Positions 35,333-43,871 of a stretch of 64,000 nt of DNA are shown piece by piece; the stretch's first letter is position 1; each line of letters begins with the position of its first letter. The translations under genes were made by a program, and so were the position numbers. The notes under the pieces are model-generated. The model saw only the letters and a list, made by a program, of their open reading frames with translations. It was not told the origin of the DNA and made no database searches. This DNA comes from Acidobacteriota bacterium (GTDB lineage: Bacteria > Acidobacteriota > Thermoanaerobaculia > Multivoradales > J023). The DNA is taken from contig JAJCXO010000095.1 in the NCBI GenBank assembly GCA_029263395.1, positions 1-64,000 of the forward strand, in the 5' to 3' direction.

Positions 35333-36801
35333 CGCCCTGCCCAACGCCACATCTTGCTCCCAGCTCCAAGGTGGAACTCTCGATCTTCCAGGCCGCCGCG
35401 GAGGTGCCGGAACGGTTAGCCCTGATTGACCGTGGAGTCGAGGTCAACTTCAGGGAGCTGGCCGAGCGGGTCCGAGGCCGCATCGATCACTTGCGGCAGA
35501 TTGGCGTTGATGGTTCAACGCCCAGCGTCGCGATGGTCGGCGAGGTCACTGAACAGGCCCTGGTGTTGCTGTATGCGCTGATTGAGCTCGCGGTGCCGGT
35601 GGTCATGATCCACCCCAGCACCTCCAAACCCGAGGTCAGGAAGTGGCTGGCAGATACAGGTGTCGAGACGGTACTTGATCCAGACACGGTCTTGGATCCA
35701 GAGACGGTCGTGGATCCAGTCACCTCGGTTCCTGCCGGTCGACTTCCTGAGCCGCTGCATGATGCCGAACGAGCCCTCGCCATTGTCCGAACGTCAGGCT
35801 CTAGCGGTCGGCCCAAAGGTGTGGTGCTCAGTCGTCGAGCGTTTCTCGCTGCTGCCGCCGCCAGCGCCGAGAACCTCGGCTGGCACGATGACGATCGGTG
35901 GCTTCTAAGCCTCCCGATTGCCCATGTTGGCGGCTTGTCGATTGTCACCCGTTGTCTCGTCGCTCGTCGACCCGTGGTGCTCCGGCCATTGGACCGTTTC
36001 GATGCTCGAGGTGTAGTCGACATCGTAGAGCGTGATCGGGTCACGCTGCTCTCGCTGGTTCCGACCATGTTACGGCGCTTGCTCGACCTCGACGAACAGC
36101 TACCGGGGCACCTGCGAGCCATTTTGCTTGGTGGGGCGGGTGCACCTCGCGAGCTGCTGCGCCGGGGTGCCGACCGGGGATGGCCGATCTTGACCACGTA
36201 TGGACTCACCGAAGCCTGTTCGCAAGTAGCAACCCAACGCTACGGTACCGTCAATCGTGGTGGTCGCGGCTGTGAGCCAGTGGCTGGGATGGAGGTGCGG
36301 ATTCGAGACGATATTGTCGAGGTCCGTGGACCGAGCTTGATGACCGGCTATCTCCCCGCGGTTTACCCGCCACCCTTCGACGCCAAGGGCTGGTTCACCA
36401 CCGGTGACCTTGGACGTCTCGATGACCAGGGGCGCCTCCAAATTCTCGGTCGTCGTGACGACGTCATCGTCACCGGCGGCGAGAACGTCCACCCGAGGGA
36501 AGCTGAAGAGGTGCTAACCGAACATCCAGCGATCGATGGCGCCTGTATTTTTGCAATCCCAGATCCAGAATGGGGACAGGCCGTTGCGGCAGCACTAGTC
36601 GCGGCGCAGCCACCTGAAGATAGGGACCTGCGGGCGTTCTTGCGCCAGCGTTTGGCAAGCTTTCAGTGCCCTCGTCAGATCGCCTACGTGACAGCCTTGG
36701 AATCGACGCCGACCGGTAAGCTCGACCGTCGAGCCACGGCGCGTTTGGCGGTGTCGAAGCTGCGGCCGATGGCCGTGGTCGACAACACTCCCCAGAGTTG
36801 A
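35329..36801 (+). CDS. menE: o-Succinylbenzoate-CoA ligase
   Basis: A 490-residue ANL-superfamily enzyme. It activates o-succinylbenzoate to its CoA ester via an adenylate in menaquinone synthesis. The P-loop [16 protein letters not shown], the central [12 protein letters not shown], the hinge [34 protein letters not shown] and the C-terminal TPTGKLDRR lysine are all present. It starts at GTG 35329, overlapping the menA stop. Residues 115-132 are three copies of a six-residue unit ([18 protein letters not shown]) from an 18-bp repeat. The other men genes are not in the window; the assignment rests on sequence and menA linkage. Confidence 0.88.
   Translation: MTPCPTPHLAPSSKVELSIFQAAAEVPERLALIDRGVEVNFRELAERVRGRIDHLRQIGVDGSTPSVAMVGEVTEQALVLLYALIELAVPVVMIHPSTSKPEVRKWLADTGVETVLDPDTVLDPETVVDPVTSVPAGRLPEPLHDAERALAIVRTSGSSGRPKGVVLSRRAFLAAAAASAENLGWHDDDRWLLSLPIAHVGGLSIVTRCLVARRPVVLRPLDRFDARGVVDIVERDRVTLLSLVPTMLRRLLDLDEQLPGHLRAILLGGAGAPRELLRRGADRGWPILTTYGLTEACSQVATQRYGTVNRGGRGCEPVAGMEVRIRDDIVEVRGPSLMTGYLPAVYPPPFDAKGWFTTGDLGRLDDQGRLQILGRRDDVIVTGGENVHPREAEEVLTEHPAIDGACIFAIPDPEWGQAVAAALVAAQPPEDRDLRAFLRQRLASFQCPRQIAYVTALESTPTGKLDRRATARLAVSKLRPMAVVDNTPQS
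35671..35724. repeat. Three 18-bp in-frame repeats in menE
   Basis: Units at 35671-35688, 35689-35706 and 35707-35724 share the GGATCCAG-type core and encode V-[LV]-D-P-x-T. They lie between core ligase motifs, in a likely surface loop. Confidence 0.75.
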
Positions 36802-36809
36802 CGAACGCC

Positions 36810-36851
36810 CGAATCCAAGGACACTAGAGGGCCAGAGTCTCCTTGGATTCG
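36810..36851. terminator. Bidirectional terminator between menE and the metalloprotease gene
   Basis: CGAATCCAAGGA (36810-36821) pairs perfectly with TCCTTGGATTCG (36840-36851) over 12 bp with an 18-base loop. It lies between two convergent genes, nine bases after menE and eleven bases from the other stop. Confidence 0.75.
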
Positions 36852-36862
36852 AGCTCAGCGCA

Positions 36863-37669
36863 TCAGAACCAGCCGGTGCGCCCGCTGATCAGGGAATCGT
36901 GGGCGGAGTCGAAGTAGTCGATGCTGTAGGAGTAGGTGTAGTTCATCAAGCAGACGACGGGGTCGAAGTCATGGCTGGCGCCGTAGTTGTGGCCAATCTC
37001 ATGCCGCAGAGCCGAAGTCGTCGAGGTATTACCTTGGTCAAGGCAGACCGAATATCCCGTGCCTGGATCGGAGCTGTAGACGTAGGCGATGCCACCAGCG
37101 TTGAACTTGGAGTCGTCGGTGAAGCCCATCGCAAGCCCACGCGGCAGGCCTGCACCGTCGCTGGCCAAGTCACTCAGGATTGCTGAAGCGTTGTTGCCGT
37201 TCGAGGTCCACGAGTAGTAGCCTTGAATGACCCAGTTGATCCCGAAGTCGCGATAGTAGGCGTTGTCAGCAGTTTCGATGATGTTGTAGAGCTTGTTCTG
37301 CCAATTCGAGTAGCTGGCTCGGTACTCTTCGTCCGCGATGGCATACACCGGGACGGTGACGGCTAGGTAAGATCCGCCTGGAAATTTGTCGAGCTCTTCG
37401 ACTTCGAAGCCGCGGAACAACTTACTCTCCGGATCATCCCATGGGTTCTCGATCGGGTGCTTGGCCGGCGGATCGATGACGACGGTGACCTCGTTGCCGA
37501 ATGGATCCGTAGTGTCGTACTCAACCGCTCCGTCAGCAAGATAGCGGACGTTGGCGTCACTGCTGATGCCGTCTCCCGGTCCGGCAAAGCTAGCTGCTGC
37601 CGAAAAGCTGAGCAAGAGCGTACAGAGCACTAGCGAAAAGTAGGAGGACTGCGGGTTAGGTTGCTTCAT
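36863..37669 (-). CDS. Secreted metzincin zinc metalloprotease (reprolysin-like)
   Basis: A 268-residue protein with ATG 37669 and AGGAG seven bases upstream. The signal peptide ends near SFSAAASFA. The extended zinc motif HEIGHNYGASHD (H223, E224, H227, H233) and a Met-turn CLMNY (M242) define a metzincin, closest in pattern to M12B reprolysins. It should be an exported endopeptidase. The first hundred residues (VRYLADGAVEYDTTDPFGN) may be a propeptide. The protein ends soon after the Met-turn, as in compact family members. It is preceded on the same strand by the ankyrin gene, 73 bases away. Confidence 0.88.
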   Translation of the reverse strand: MKQPNPQSSYFSLVLCTLLLSFSAAASFAGPGDGISSDANVRYLADGAVEYDTTDPFGNEVTVVIDPPAKHPIENPWDDPESKLFRGFEVEELDKFPGGSYLAVTVPVYAIADEEYRASYSNWQNKLYNIIETADNAYYRDFGINWVIQGYYSWTSNGNNASAILSDLASDGAGLPRGLAMGFTDDSKFNAGGIAYVYSSDPGTGYSVCLDQGNTSTTSALRHEIGHNYGASHDFDPVVCLMNYTYSYSIDYFDSAHDSLISGRTGWF

Positions 37670-37742
37670 GGGTCTTCTCCTTGAAAAACAGACATTGACT
37701 CACGGACACGACGGACGTCCCGGTCTCGATGAGGCCGGGGGT

Positions 37743-38861
37743 TCAGGTTCCCTGAGGAACCAAACTCGAGGCTTGGACAAGCAGCTGTTCAATCTTCTGG
37801 AAGCGGTTTGGATCGAGCTCCAGCTGCTCAAATTCTTCGATCAGCTTGCGGGTCAAGGGCAGCGCCGAGAGGCGGTAGTTGGGTTCGACAGCACTGAGAT
37901 CGGCGCCTGCCTTTAGCGCCTCTTCGACATCGGCCAAGCGTGCGTTGGTGATGCCGGCAAACAACTGAGCTTCCGGTGAAACCCACTGAATCTCGAGCCC
38001 CACCGGATCGCTGGGGCGAGGTCTGGCCGAGACCGAGGGGTCGCGTTGCCGCAGCAGCTCGAAGATTGGCGGGCTGGCGATCATCGGCAGCATCGAGGCC
38101 AATTTCTCCGGCTTGCCTGGGTCTGCACCCTGCTGCAACAACCACTTGGTCAACGGACCGTTGCGATTGAAGATGGCGATGGTGAGGGCGGTGAATCCAT
38201 CACTGTCGGTGCCGTCGATCTCCGCGCCGTCGTTGAGGGTTTGCTGTAATCGCACGAGATCGTCCGGTGCGGTCTTGACCAGATCCAAGAAGCGAGCGTT
38301 GTGCAGATTGGGGCCGACCAATTCGAGGGTGGCGGCGATGTGTTCGAATTGGGACGCCAGTGCTGCGTGTTGGTGCTCTTCGGTAGCGAAGGTGAGCGCA
38401 AAACGTTCGCCGAAGCCCTCGAGCAGGAAGGTTGTATGGCGCAGCGTCCGGCCGCGTGCGGTGCCGCGGATTTCGAGCACATCGGCATCGTGAGTCGAGG
38501 TGACCGAGCGGCGCTCGTGGGTGAGGACCTCATAGTTGTCGAATGAACGTGGCAATTCTGCGAGAAGATCATCTACACCCTGCGTCGGCGAGTCGGTTGA
38601 CGCGATCGCGGTGCGAGTCAGCATCGCCAAGGCCAGTTTGGGAGGCAGTTGAGCGACAGCCGCGAACGGTCCTTGTGCGGGAACTTGCAGCTGCCACGGT
38701 GCCGGCAGCTCGAGGCGTAGGCCGACGTCGGCGAGCACCAGCTGTTGTGGCTCCGGAGGCGTGACGACCACTTCACCTGCCAGCGCAGGCCTGGTCGTGA
38801 TCCACAGGGCACCGAGGGTCAGAATTATTAAGGGCGTCTCACGGCAGAGCAAACGAGACAT
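37743..38861 (-). CDS. Secreted protein with ankyrin-like repeats
   Basis: A 372-residue protein; ATG 38861 is chosen because AAGGAGG lies seven bases upstream, although the frame runs 25 codons further. The signal peptide is LLCRETPLIILTLGALWITTRPALA. The first half is a beta-rich domain resembling periplasmic stress or lipoprotein domains (VGLRLELPAPWQLQVPAQG). The second half has ankyrin-like helices: TALTIAIFNRNGPLTKWLLQ with QGADPGKPEKL, and RLADVEEALKAGADLSAVEP. Ankyrin repeats bind protein partners; none is evident. It may share a transcript with the metalloprotease gene and could be its inhibitor or chaperone, a guess from position only. Confidence 0.75.
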   Translation of the reverse strand: MSRLLCRETPLIILTLGALWITTRPALAGEVVVTPPEPQQLVLADVGLRLELPAPWQLQVPAQGPFAAVAQLPPKLALAMLTRTAIASTDSPTQGVDDLLAELPRSFDNYEVLTHERRSVTSTHDADVLEIRGTARGRTLRHTTFLLEGFGERFALTFATEEHQHAALASQFEHIAATLELVGPNLHNARFLDLVKTAPDDLVRLQQTLNDGAEIDGTDSDGFTALTIAIFNRNGPLTKWLLQQGADPGKPEKLASMLPMIASPPIFELLRQRDPSVSARPRPSDPVGLEIQWVSPEAQLFAGITNARLADVEEALKAGADLSAVEPNYRLSALPLTRKLIEEFEQLELDPNRFQKIEQLLVQASSLVPQGT

Positions 38862-39685
38862 AAAGAGTCCTCCTTCGCTGGCGAGTTGGCCGACGGACTT
38901 GCTCACCTTCTGGCTCAAACGGTTCGGCATATTCACTTAGCTAATGCGTAGGATTCTATGCAAAGCTGTCAGTAAATTCCTACTTTTTTTTCTTCAGGCC
39001 CGACTTCGCTAGACGGATACAGAACTTGGGTAGGACATTCAACGAGAATTCCTCTACGGGCGCACGGGGTTGTGCGCCCAGGCTCCTGAGTGGAGCGAAG
39101 GTGGGTTCTTGTCGCTGAGGCAACTCCTTGCGGCGGTTGCTTCTGCCAGAAAACGGCCCTGGGTAGCCGATATCGAAGCCTACTCAGCCCGATAGGCTAA
39201 GTGGCGTTGGCATGCCGGTCCGTCACTCTAACGGTCGGGGCCAAGATAGGTCGCAGGGTCTAGAAGAAGAAAAATCTAGAATCAGTAGTTCTGCAGCAGA
39301 CGGAACTACAGAAACCAAATCAGCGCCATCGCGCCAATACCGGCAAAGGCGAAGCGGACGGTCGCCAAGCTCGGTTCAAAAGAAGAGAACAGCAGTTCCA
39401 GATCTTGCGTCAGGGCATGGTAGGTAGTACGTCTCATACCCAAGGCCTAAAGCAAAAGAGATGCCAGATCGAAGACGGCAATCTTTGTGTCTACCGTGAC
39501 TTTGAAGGGCGTGAAATTGCGATAGGGAGAGGATCTCTCCTACAGCTGTGGCTCCCTCTGTCCTCAATCGCATACACCGGTGTCGGTGGACGGTGCCAGC
39601 GTCCGCTTTGTCACGAGGTGTCCTGCCCTGGGCCGAAGCCGCGGGCAGGACGGGCGCTCAACGAATCTGAACGACGGCCCCGCCG
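38862..39685. other. 824-bp intergenic region, no gene seen
   Basis: The end near 38900 is the promoter side of the ankyrin gene. I see three structured spots. GGGCGCAC/GTGCGCCC (39058-39079) is an 8-bp stem with a 6-base loop. The ALDH-side hairpin is at 39620-39651. TCTAGA flanks an AAGAAGAAAAA run near 39256-39278. Short frames here lack start signals or recognisable protein features. No tRNA or riboswitch consensus was found by eye. Confidence 0.6.
39620..39651 (-). terminator. Hairpin downstream of the ALDH gene
   Basis: GTCCTGCCC and GGGCAGGAC (9-bp stem, 14-base loop) lie 35 bases past the ALDH stop. There is no clear U-tract on either strand. Confidence 0.45.
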
Positions 39686-41227
39686 TTAGATATCGAACTC
39701 GACGCCTTGAGCGAGCGGTAGCTCGGTGCCCCAGTTGAGGGTGCAGGTCTGGCGCCGCATGTAGATCTTCCAGGAGTCGGAGCCAGCTTCGCGTCCGCCG
39801 CCGGTCTCTTTCTCGCCGCCGAAGGCACCACCAATTTCAGCGCCTGACGTGCCAATATTGACGTTGGCAATGCCACAGTCCGAGCCGGTTGCAGCCAAGA
39901 AACGCTCGGCGGAGCGCATGTTGAGAGTGAAGATGGCTGACGACAGGCCCTGCGGCACGCTGTTGTGGAGCTCGATCGCCTCGTCCAGGTCTTCGAATTC
40001 GAAGATGTAGAGGATTGGGGCGAAGGTTTCCTCACAGGTAATCGGCATGTGGGCTTTGGCAGCGACCAGCGTCGGCTCGACGAAGAAGCCGGGACGGTCA
40101 ATCTTGCCGCCGCCGTAGAGCACCTCGCCGCCTTGCTCTTTGGCGACCTCGATGGCGTTCATCATGTCGTCCACTGCCCCTTGGTTGACCAACGGGCCCA
40201 TCAGCGTCGAAGGATCCATTGGATCGCCGATCCGTACCGAACCGTAGGCCTGGATCAAGCGGCCCTTCATCTCTTCGGCGATGCCCTTCTGGAGGAATAG
40301 TCGACGGGTTGTCGTGCAGCGTTGGCCGGCGGTACCCACCGCGGCGAACAACACCGCCCGCAGCACCAGGTCGAGATCGGCATCGTCAGTGACGACGATA
40401 CCGTTGTTGCCGCCGAGCTCGAGCAGAGAGTTGCCGAGGCGCTCAGCCACCACCGTGCCGATCTTGCGACCCATCGTCACCGATCCGGTTGCGGAGATCA
40501 GCGGTACGCGGTGATCCGCAACCAAGGGCCCGCCAACCGCGTGGCGATCACCGACGGCCAAGTTGAAGATAGCCGGAGCGTTCTCGCGTTCCAGGACTCG
40601 GGCAGCGATGTTAGTCACCGCCACGGCGGTCAGTGGAGTCTGCGACGATGGCTTCCAGATCATCGAATCGCCACAGATCGCGGCCACCGTGGAGTTCCAG
40701 GCCCACACGGCAACGGGAAAGTTGAAGGCGGTTATGATGCCCACTGGGCCTAGCGGATGCCATTGTTCGTACATCCGATGTTGTGGACGCTCGGAATGCA
40801 TCGACAGGCCGTAGAGCTGGCGGGACATACCGACGGCCAGATCGGCCATGTCGATCATCTCCTGCACTTCGCCCTCGCCCTCGTTGAGGACTTTACCCAT
40901 CTCGAGCGTCACCAAGGCACTGAGTGCGGCTTTGTGTTTGCGCAACTCCTCAGCCAGCAGACGTACCACCTCGCCACGCTTGGGAGCTGGCCAGGTACGC
41001 CATTCGCGGAACGCTTGGGAGCTGGCCGCTGCTACCTGCTCGTAGTCTTCGGCGGTCGCTTGGCGCACCGATGCAATCACTTCGCCGGTGGTGGGATTGA
41101 CGGAATGGACAAGCTCGCCTTGGGTATCGATCCAGGTACCGTCGAAGGCACCTGAGTTCTCGGACGCGATGCCGAGCTCGTCGAGGATTTGCTGAGTGCT
41201 GCTATGGGAAGCCGTTGCTTCGCTCAT
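39686..41227 (-). CDS. Aldehyde dehydrogenase, ALDH7 (antiquitin)-like
   Basis: A 513-residue protein using ATG 41227, with AAGGAG eleven bases upstream. The cofactor-fold region GPVGIITAFNFPVAVWAWN and the ELGGNNGIVV glutamate segment are present. The catalytic cysteine lies in AAVGTAGQRCTTTRR. ELGGNN and the FNFPVAVW form point to the ALDH7 subfamily, whose members oxidise alpha-aminoadipic semialdehyde in lysine degradation using NAD+. The length fits. It stands alone here, so the pathway cannot be confirmed from neighbours. It is divergent from the phosphatase-like gene. Confidence 0.92.
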   Translation of the reverse strand: MSEATASHSSTQQILDELGIASENSGAFDGTWIDTQGELVHSVNPTTGEVIASVRQATAEDYEQVAAASSQAFREWRTWPAPKRGEVVRLLAEELRKHKAALSALVTLEMGKVLNEGEGEVQEMIDMADLAVGMSRQLYGLSMHSERPQHRMYEQWHPLGPVGIITAFNFPVAVWAWNSTVAAICGDSMIWKPSSQTPLTAVAVTNIAARVLERENAPAIFNLAVGDRHAVGGPLVADHRVPLISATGSVTMGRKIGTVVAERLGNSLLELGGNNGIVVTDDADLDLVLRAVLFAAVGTAGQRCTTTRRLFLQKGIAEEMKGRLIQAYGSVRIGDPMDPSTLMGPLVNQGAVDDMMNAIEVAKEQGGEVLYGGGKIDRPGFFVEPTLVAAKAHMPITCEETFAPILYIFEFEDLDEAIELHNSVPQGLSSAIFTLNMRSAERFLAATGSDCGIANVNIGTSGAEIGGAFGGEKETGGGREAGSDSWKIYMRRQTCTLNWGTELPLAQGVEFDI

Positions 41228-41433
41228 GGGAATGAATCTCCTTGGTCTTGATAGGCGGTCGAAGCTTGAAGGATAGCGCAGTTGCTGCGGCAGTTCGAGT
41301 CGCAAGTTATGGAGTGACCAGGGCTCGAGAAGCAGGGGCTGAGCAACTCAAAGAGACTCAGACATCGTGATAGCCTGCTGTAATCGACGATCTGAGATTT
41401 TTACCGGGGTCGATCCAACCACAAGATTCAAGA

Positions 41434-42000
41434 ATGGGACTGAGAGAGATGAAATATCACCATCGAGTCGCTTGGAGCCTGATCACCACCTGCCTCGCGT
41501 TGGTCACGGTGCCACTCTTGCCTACAGTGACCTACGCCGAGGAGCCGCCCCCGTCCGTTGAGCTCATCCCGATTCCCAACGCCGTCATGTTTGACCACAA
41601 CGTGCTGCTCGGTGGGCAGCCGAGCCAGGAGCACTTGAAACAGGCTGCGGCTGCCGGCTATCAGACGATCGTCAACCTGCGCCCTGTTGGAGAGTTCTCG
41701 GAGTGGGACGAGCGTGAGGTCGCTGAGGCCGCGGGGCTGCGCTATGTCTCGATCCCCATTTCCGGCAATTCTGGTCTCAGCCTCGAAAGCGCCCAGGAGC
41801 TGGCGACCGAACTCGACCGAGACGGCGGCCGTCCGATCTTGATTCACTGTGCCAGTGGCAATCGAGCCGGGGCACTCTTGGCTTTGAAGGCTTTCTTTGT
41901 CGACTTCATGGGCTCCACCGAAGCACTACAACTGGGACTCGACCACGGCATGACCTCCCTCGAACCGACCGTTGACAAGATTTTCAACGGTGAACTCTAG
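41434..42000 (+). CDS. Exported dual-specificity-phosphatase-like (BLH/DUF442-type) protein
   Basis: A 188-residue protein; an ATG five codons in (41449) is an equally likely start and gives a cleaner signal peptide (MKYHHRVAWSLITTCLALV...TYA). The mature part has the small phosphatase fold seen in beta-lactamase-hydrolase-like phosphatases: VLLGGQPSQEHLKQAAAAGY, then TIVNLRPVGE, and the P-loop HCASGNRAG (H-C-x5-R). The general-acid region is GLRYVSIPISGNSG. An exported phosphatase is unusual but known in this family. The substrate is unknown. Confidence 0.85.
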   Translation: MGLREMKYHHRVAWSLITTCLALVTVPLLPTVTYAEEPPPSVELIPIPNAVMFDHNVLLGGQPSQEHLKQAAAAGYQTIVNLRPVGEFSEWDEREVAEAAGLRYVSIPISGNSGLSLESAQELATELDRDGGRPILIHCASGNRAGALLALKAFFVDFMGSTEALQLGLDHGMTSLEPTVDKIFNGEL

Positions 42001-42065
42001 AGAACTTAGACCATGTCAGTCCTTCTCCGATGGGTAGCGGCTTTGCGGCCGCTCTGGACTTTGCC

Positions 42066-42290
42066 TCAGGCTGGCAGAACTTTCGGGTTGACCGGCATGG
42101 CTTGAGACCTATGTTTGGCTGACTGCTTCTCGACCGCCCAATCGACCAAGATCTCGCGGACCGTGTCGGCGACCAAGATCCTACTGAAGCCAATCTGATG
42201 GTTGATGTGGTTGATCGCGGCGGTTTCTCCTTCGAGCATATCCAGAACATATCTGTCACATGAGATGTTGAGATATTTCCCCGACGACAT
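42066..42290 (-). CDS. Small protein of unknown function
   Basis: A 74-residue frame with ATG 42290 and a convincing ribosome-binding site (AAAGGTGG) seven bases upstream. The sequence MSSGKYLNISCDRYVLDMLE, followed by HINHQIGFSRILVADTVREILVDW, has an alternating strand-helix pattern that could suit a small ribbon-helix-helix-like regulator; no family was recognised. The frame is open 15 codons upstream. It is the only coding candidate between 42001 and 42475, divergent from the BNR gene. Confidence 0.45.
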   Translation of the reverse strand: MSSGKYLNISCDRYVLDMLEGETAAINHINHQIGFSRILVADTVREILVDWAVEKQSAKHRSQAMPVNPKVLPA

Positions 42291-42475
42291 GGAGGGCCAC
42301 CTTTCTTGGTTAGTTGATGATGCGATCTCGGCCAATTTGCGATACCAAGACGATTGTAGGCAGGCATTATGGCGTTCTGGATGTCGTCTCTATGACGTTT
42401 CGTATGAAGGCCCGTCAGTACTCTTGACAGACTGGTCAGCAGAGAGCAAGCATCAGACAACCCAAGGAGGCTCCC

Positions 42476-43567
42476 ATGCAAGAAGTCCTGGTGATGGTCG
42501 GTACCCAGAAGGGTGCTTTCTTCCTGTGGTCTGATCTCGAGCGCCGCGAGTGGCGGATCGAAGGGCCACATTTGAAAGGTTGGGAAGTCTCTTGTCTGGA
42601 GGTCGACCGGCGTGGTGAGCCGACGATTTACGGCGGTGTTGGTCACTATGTTTACGGCGCCACGATCCAGCGCTCGACAGATTTTGGCGCCTCTTGGACG
42701 CAGCTCGACGCCCGCCCTGCGTATCCTGAAGGTGTCGATCAGTCGCTGAATCGTATCTGGGCGATCGAACCCGGTCGGCCCGAGGAGCCTGATACTCTCT
42801 ACGCTGGGGTCGACGAAGCCGGGCTTTTCCGCTCGACCGATCTTGCCGAAACTTGGGAGAGCCTCGATGGCCTGAATCAGCATCCCACCCGCTCGGCCTG
42901 GGGGCCAGGGGCTGGCGGTCTGTGCTGCCACACGATCATCCTCGATCCAGACGACGCCAACCGCATGTGGGTTGGTATCTCGGCGGTAGGTGCCTTTCGT
43001 TCGGACGACGGTGGCGCTACTTGGCAGCTCAAGAACGAAGGGCTGGAGATCGCAGCGCCGAGCGAAGAATTCGCCGCGGTCGGCAGCTGTGTGCACAAGA
43101 TGGTGGTTGATCCGAGGCAACCCAATCTGCTGTACCAACAGAACCACAGAGGGGTCTTTCGCACGTCCGATGGTGGTGACCATTGGCAGCGCATCGAAAA
43201 GGGGTTACTACCGTCCCAGTTCGGATTTCCGATGGTGATGCATCCGCGTAACGGTCGCAGCCTCTACATCATTCCCCAAGAGAGTGACGAATACCGTATG
43301 GCGGTTGACGGACGGCTCGCGGTTTATCGAACCCGTGATGCTGGCGACTCCTGGAGTGCGTGCCGCAGCGGCTTGCCTGACGATTGTTTTCAAGGTGTTC
43401 TCCGCAACGCTATGGCGGTCGATTCCCTCGATCCCTGTGGTATCTACTTTGGTACTACTGGCGGTCAGGTCTACTTCAGCGCTGACGAAGGTGACAGCTG
43501 GCAGGCTATCCCGTGCCAGCTGCCGCGTATCGGCAGCGTCACCGCGATGGTTGTGGATCGGTCATGA
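42476..43567 (+). CDS. BNR/sialidase-like beta-propeller protein
   Basis: A 363-residue protein with AAGGAGG five bases before ATG. No signal peptide is seen (MQEVLVMVGTQKGAFFLW), so it is probably cytoplasmic. Repeated Asp-box/BNR motifs are clear: STDFGASWTQL, STDLAETWESL, SDDGGATWQL, TSDGGDHWQR, TRDAGDSWSA, SADEGDSWQA, about six blades. Relatives are annotated as exo-alpha-sialidase, but none of the sialidase catalytic arginines can be assigned. It is coupled to a MoaD/ThiS-like gene by a four-base overlap (ATGA). The pair probably forms one functional unit. Confidence 0.85.
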   Translation: MQEVLVMVGTQKGAFFLWSDLERREWRIEGPHLKGWEVSCLEVDRRGEPTIYGGVGHYVYGATIQRSTDFGASWTQLDARPAYPEGVDQSLNRIWAIEPGRPEEPDTLYAGVDEAGLFRSTDLAETWESLDGLNQHPTRSAWGPGAGGLCCHTIILDPDDANRMWVGISAVGAFRSDDGGATWQLKNEGLEIAAPSEEFAAVGSCVHKMVVDPRQPNLLYQQNHRGVFRTSDGGDHWQRIEKGLLPSQFGFPMVMHPRNGRSLYIIPQESDEYRMAVDGRLAVYRTRDAGDSWSACRSGLPDDCFQGVLRNAMAVDSLDPCGIYFGTTGGQVYFSADEGDSWQAIPCQLPRIGSVTAMVVDRS

Positions 43568-43851
43568 GTGATGCGGTAGCGGTCGAGTTCTTTCTGCCAT
43601 CCCTGTTGCGCCCGGCGGTGGGTGGGCAATCGTCGGTGACCGTCGAGGCGACCACCCTGCAGGGCTGCCTCGACGCTCTCATCAGCGCTCACCCGCAGGT
43701 TGGACCGCATCTGTTCGACGATGGTGGCAAACTGCGCCAACACGTCAATATATTCTGGAACGATCAGAGCACGCGCTGGCTCGACAGCCTCGATGTAGCG
43801 GTCAACCCGCGCGACACCATCACTGTGTTGCAAGCAGTGTCGGGCGGTTGA
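43564..43851 (+). CDS. MoaD/ThiS-family ubiquitin-like protein
   Basis: A 95-residue protein with ATG at 43564 inside the stop of the propeller gene. It has the beta-grasp pattern VAVEFFLPSLL...GGQSSVTVEA, LQGCLDALISAHPQVG, and the terminal DTITVLQAVSGG. The C-terminal diglycine is where MoaD/ThiS proteins are thiocarboxylated or conjugated. No partner E1-like enzyme or molybdopterin gene is near. Its linkage to a BNR propeller suggests a dedicated sulfur carrier or modifier for that protein; this is inference. Confidence 0.88.
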   Translation: MSDAVAVEFFLPSLLRPAVGGQSSVTVEATTLQGCLDALISAHPQVGPHLFDDGGKLRQHVNIFWNDQSTRWLDSLDVAVNPRDTITVLQAVSGG

Positions 43852-43871
43852 GCCTAGAGAGAGCTATCCAT

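Noticed and set aside
38990-39260. tRNA or riboswitch
   Set aside because: The hairpins present do not assemble into a cloverleaf and no conserved riboswitch core was found by eye.
39405-39689. Small plus-strand frame in the 39-kb intergenic region
   Set aside because: No ribosome-binding site, no recognisable protein pattern, and it runs into the ALDH 3' end.
41984-43183. Long minus-strand open frame (399 codons) opposite the BNR gene
   Set aside because: It lies antisense to the BNR repeats and shows no domain; it is explained by codon bias of the real gene.
42476-43567. True exo-alpha-sialidase
   Set aside because: Only Asp-box repeats are evident; the catalytic Arg triad and nucleophile Tyr could not be placed, and there is no export signal.
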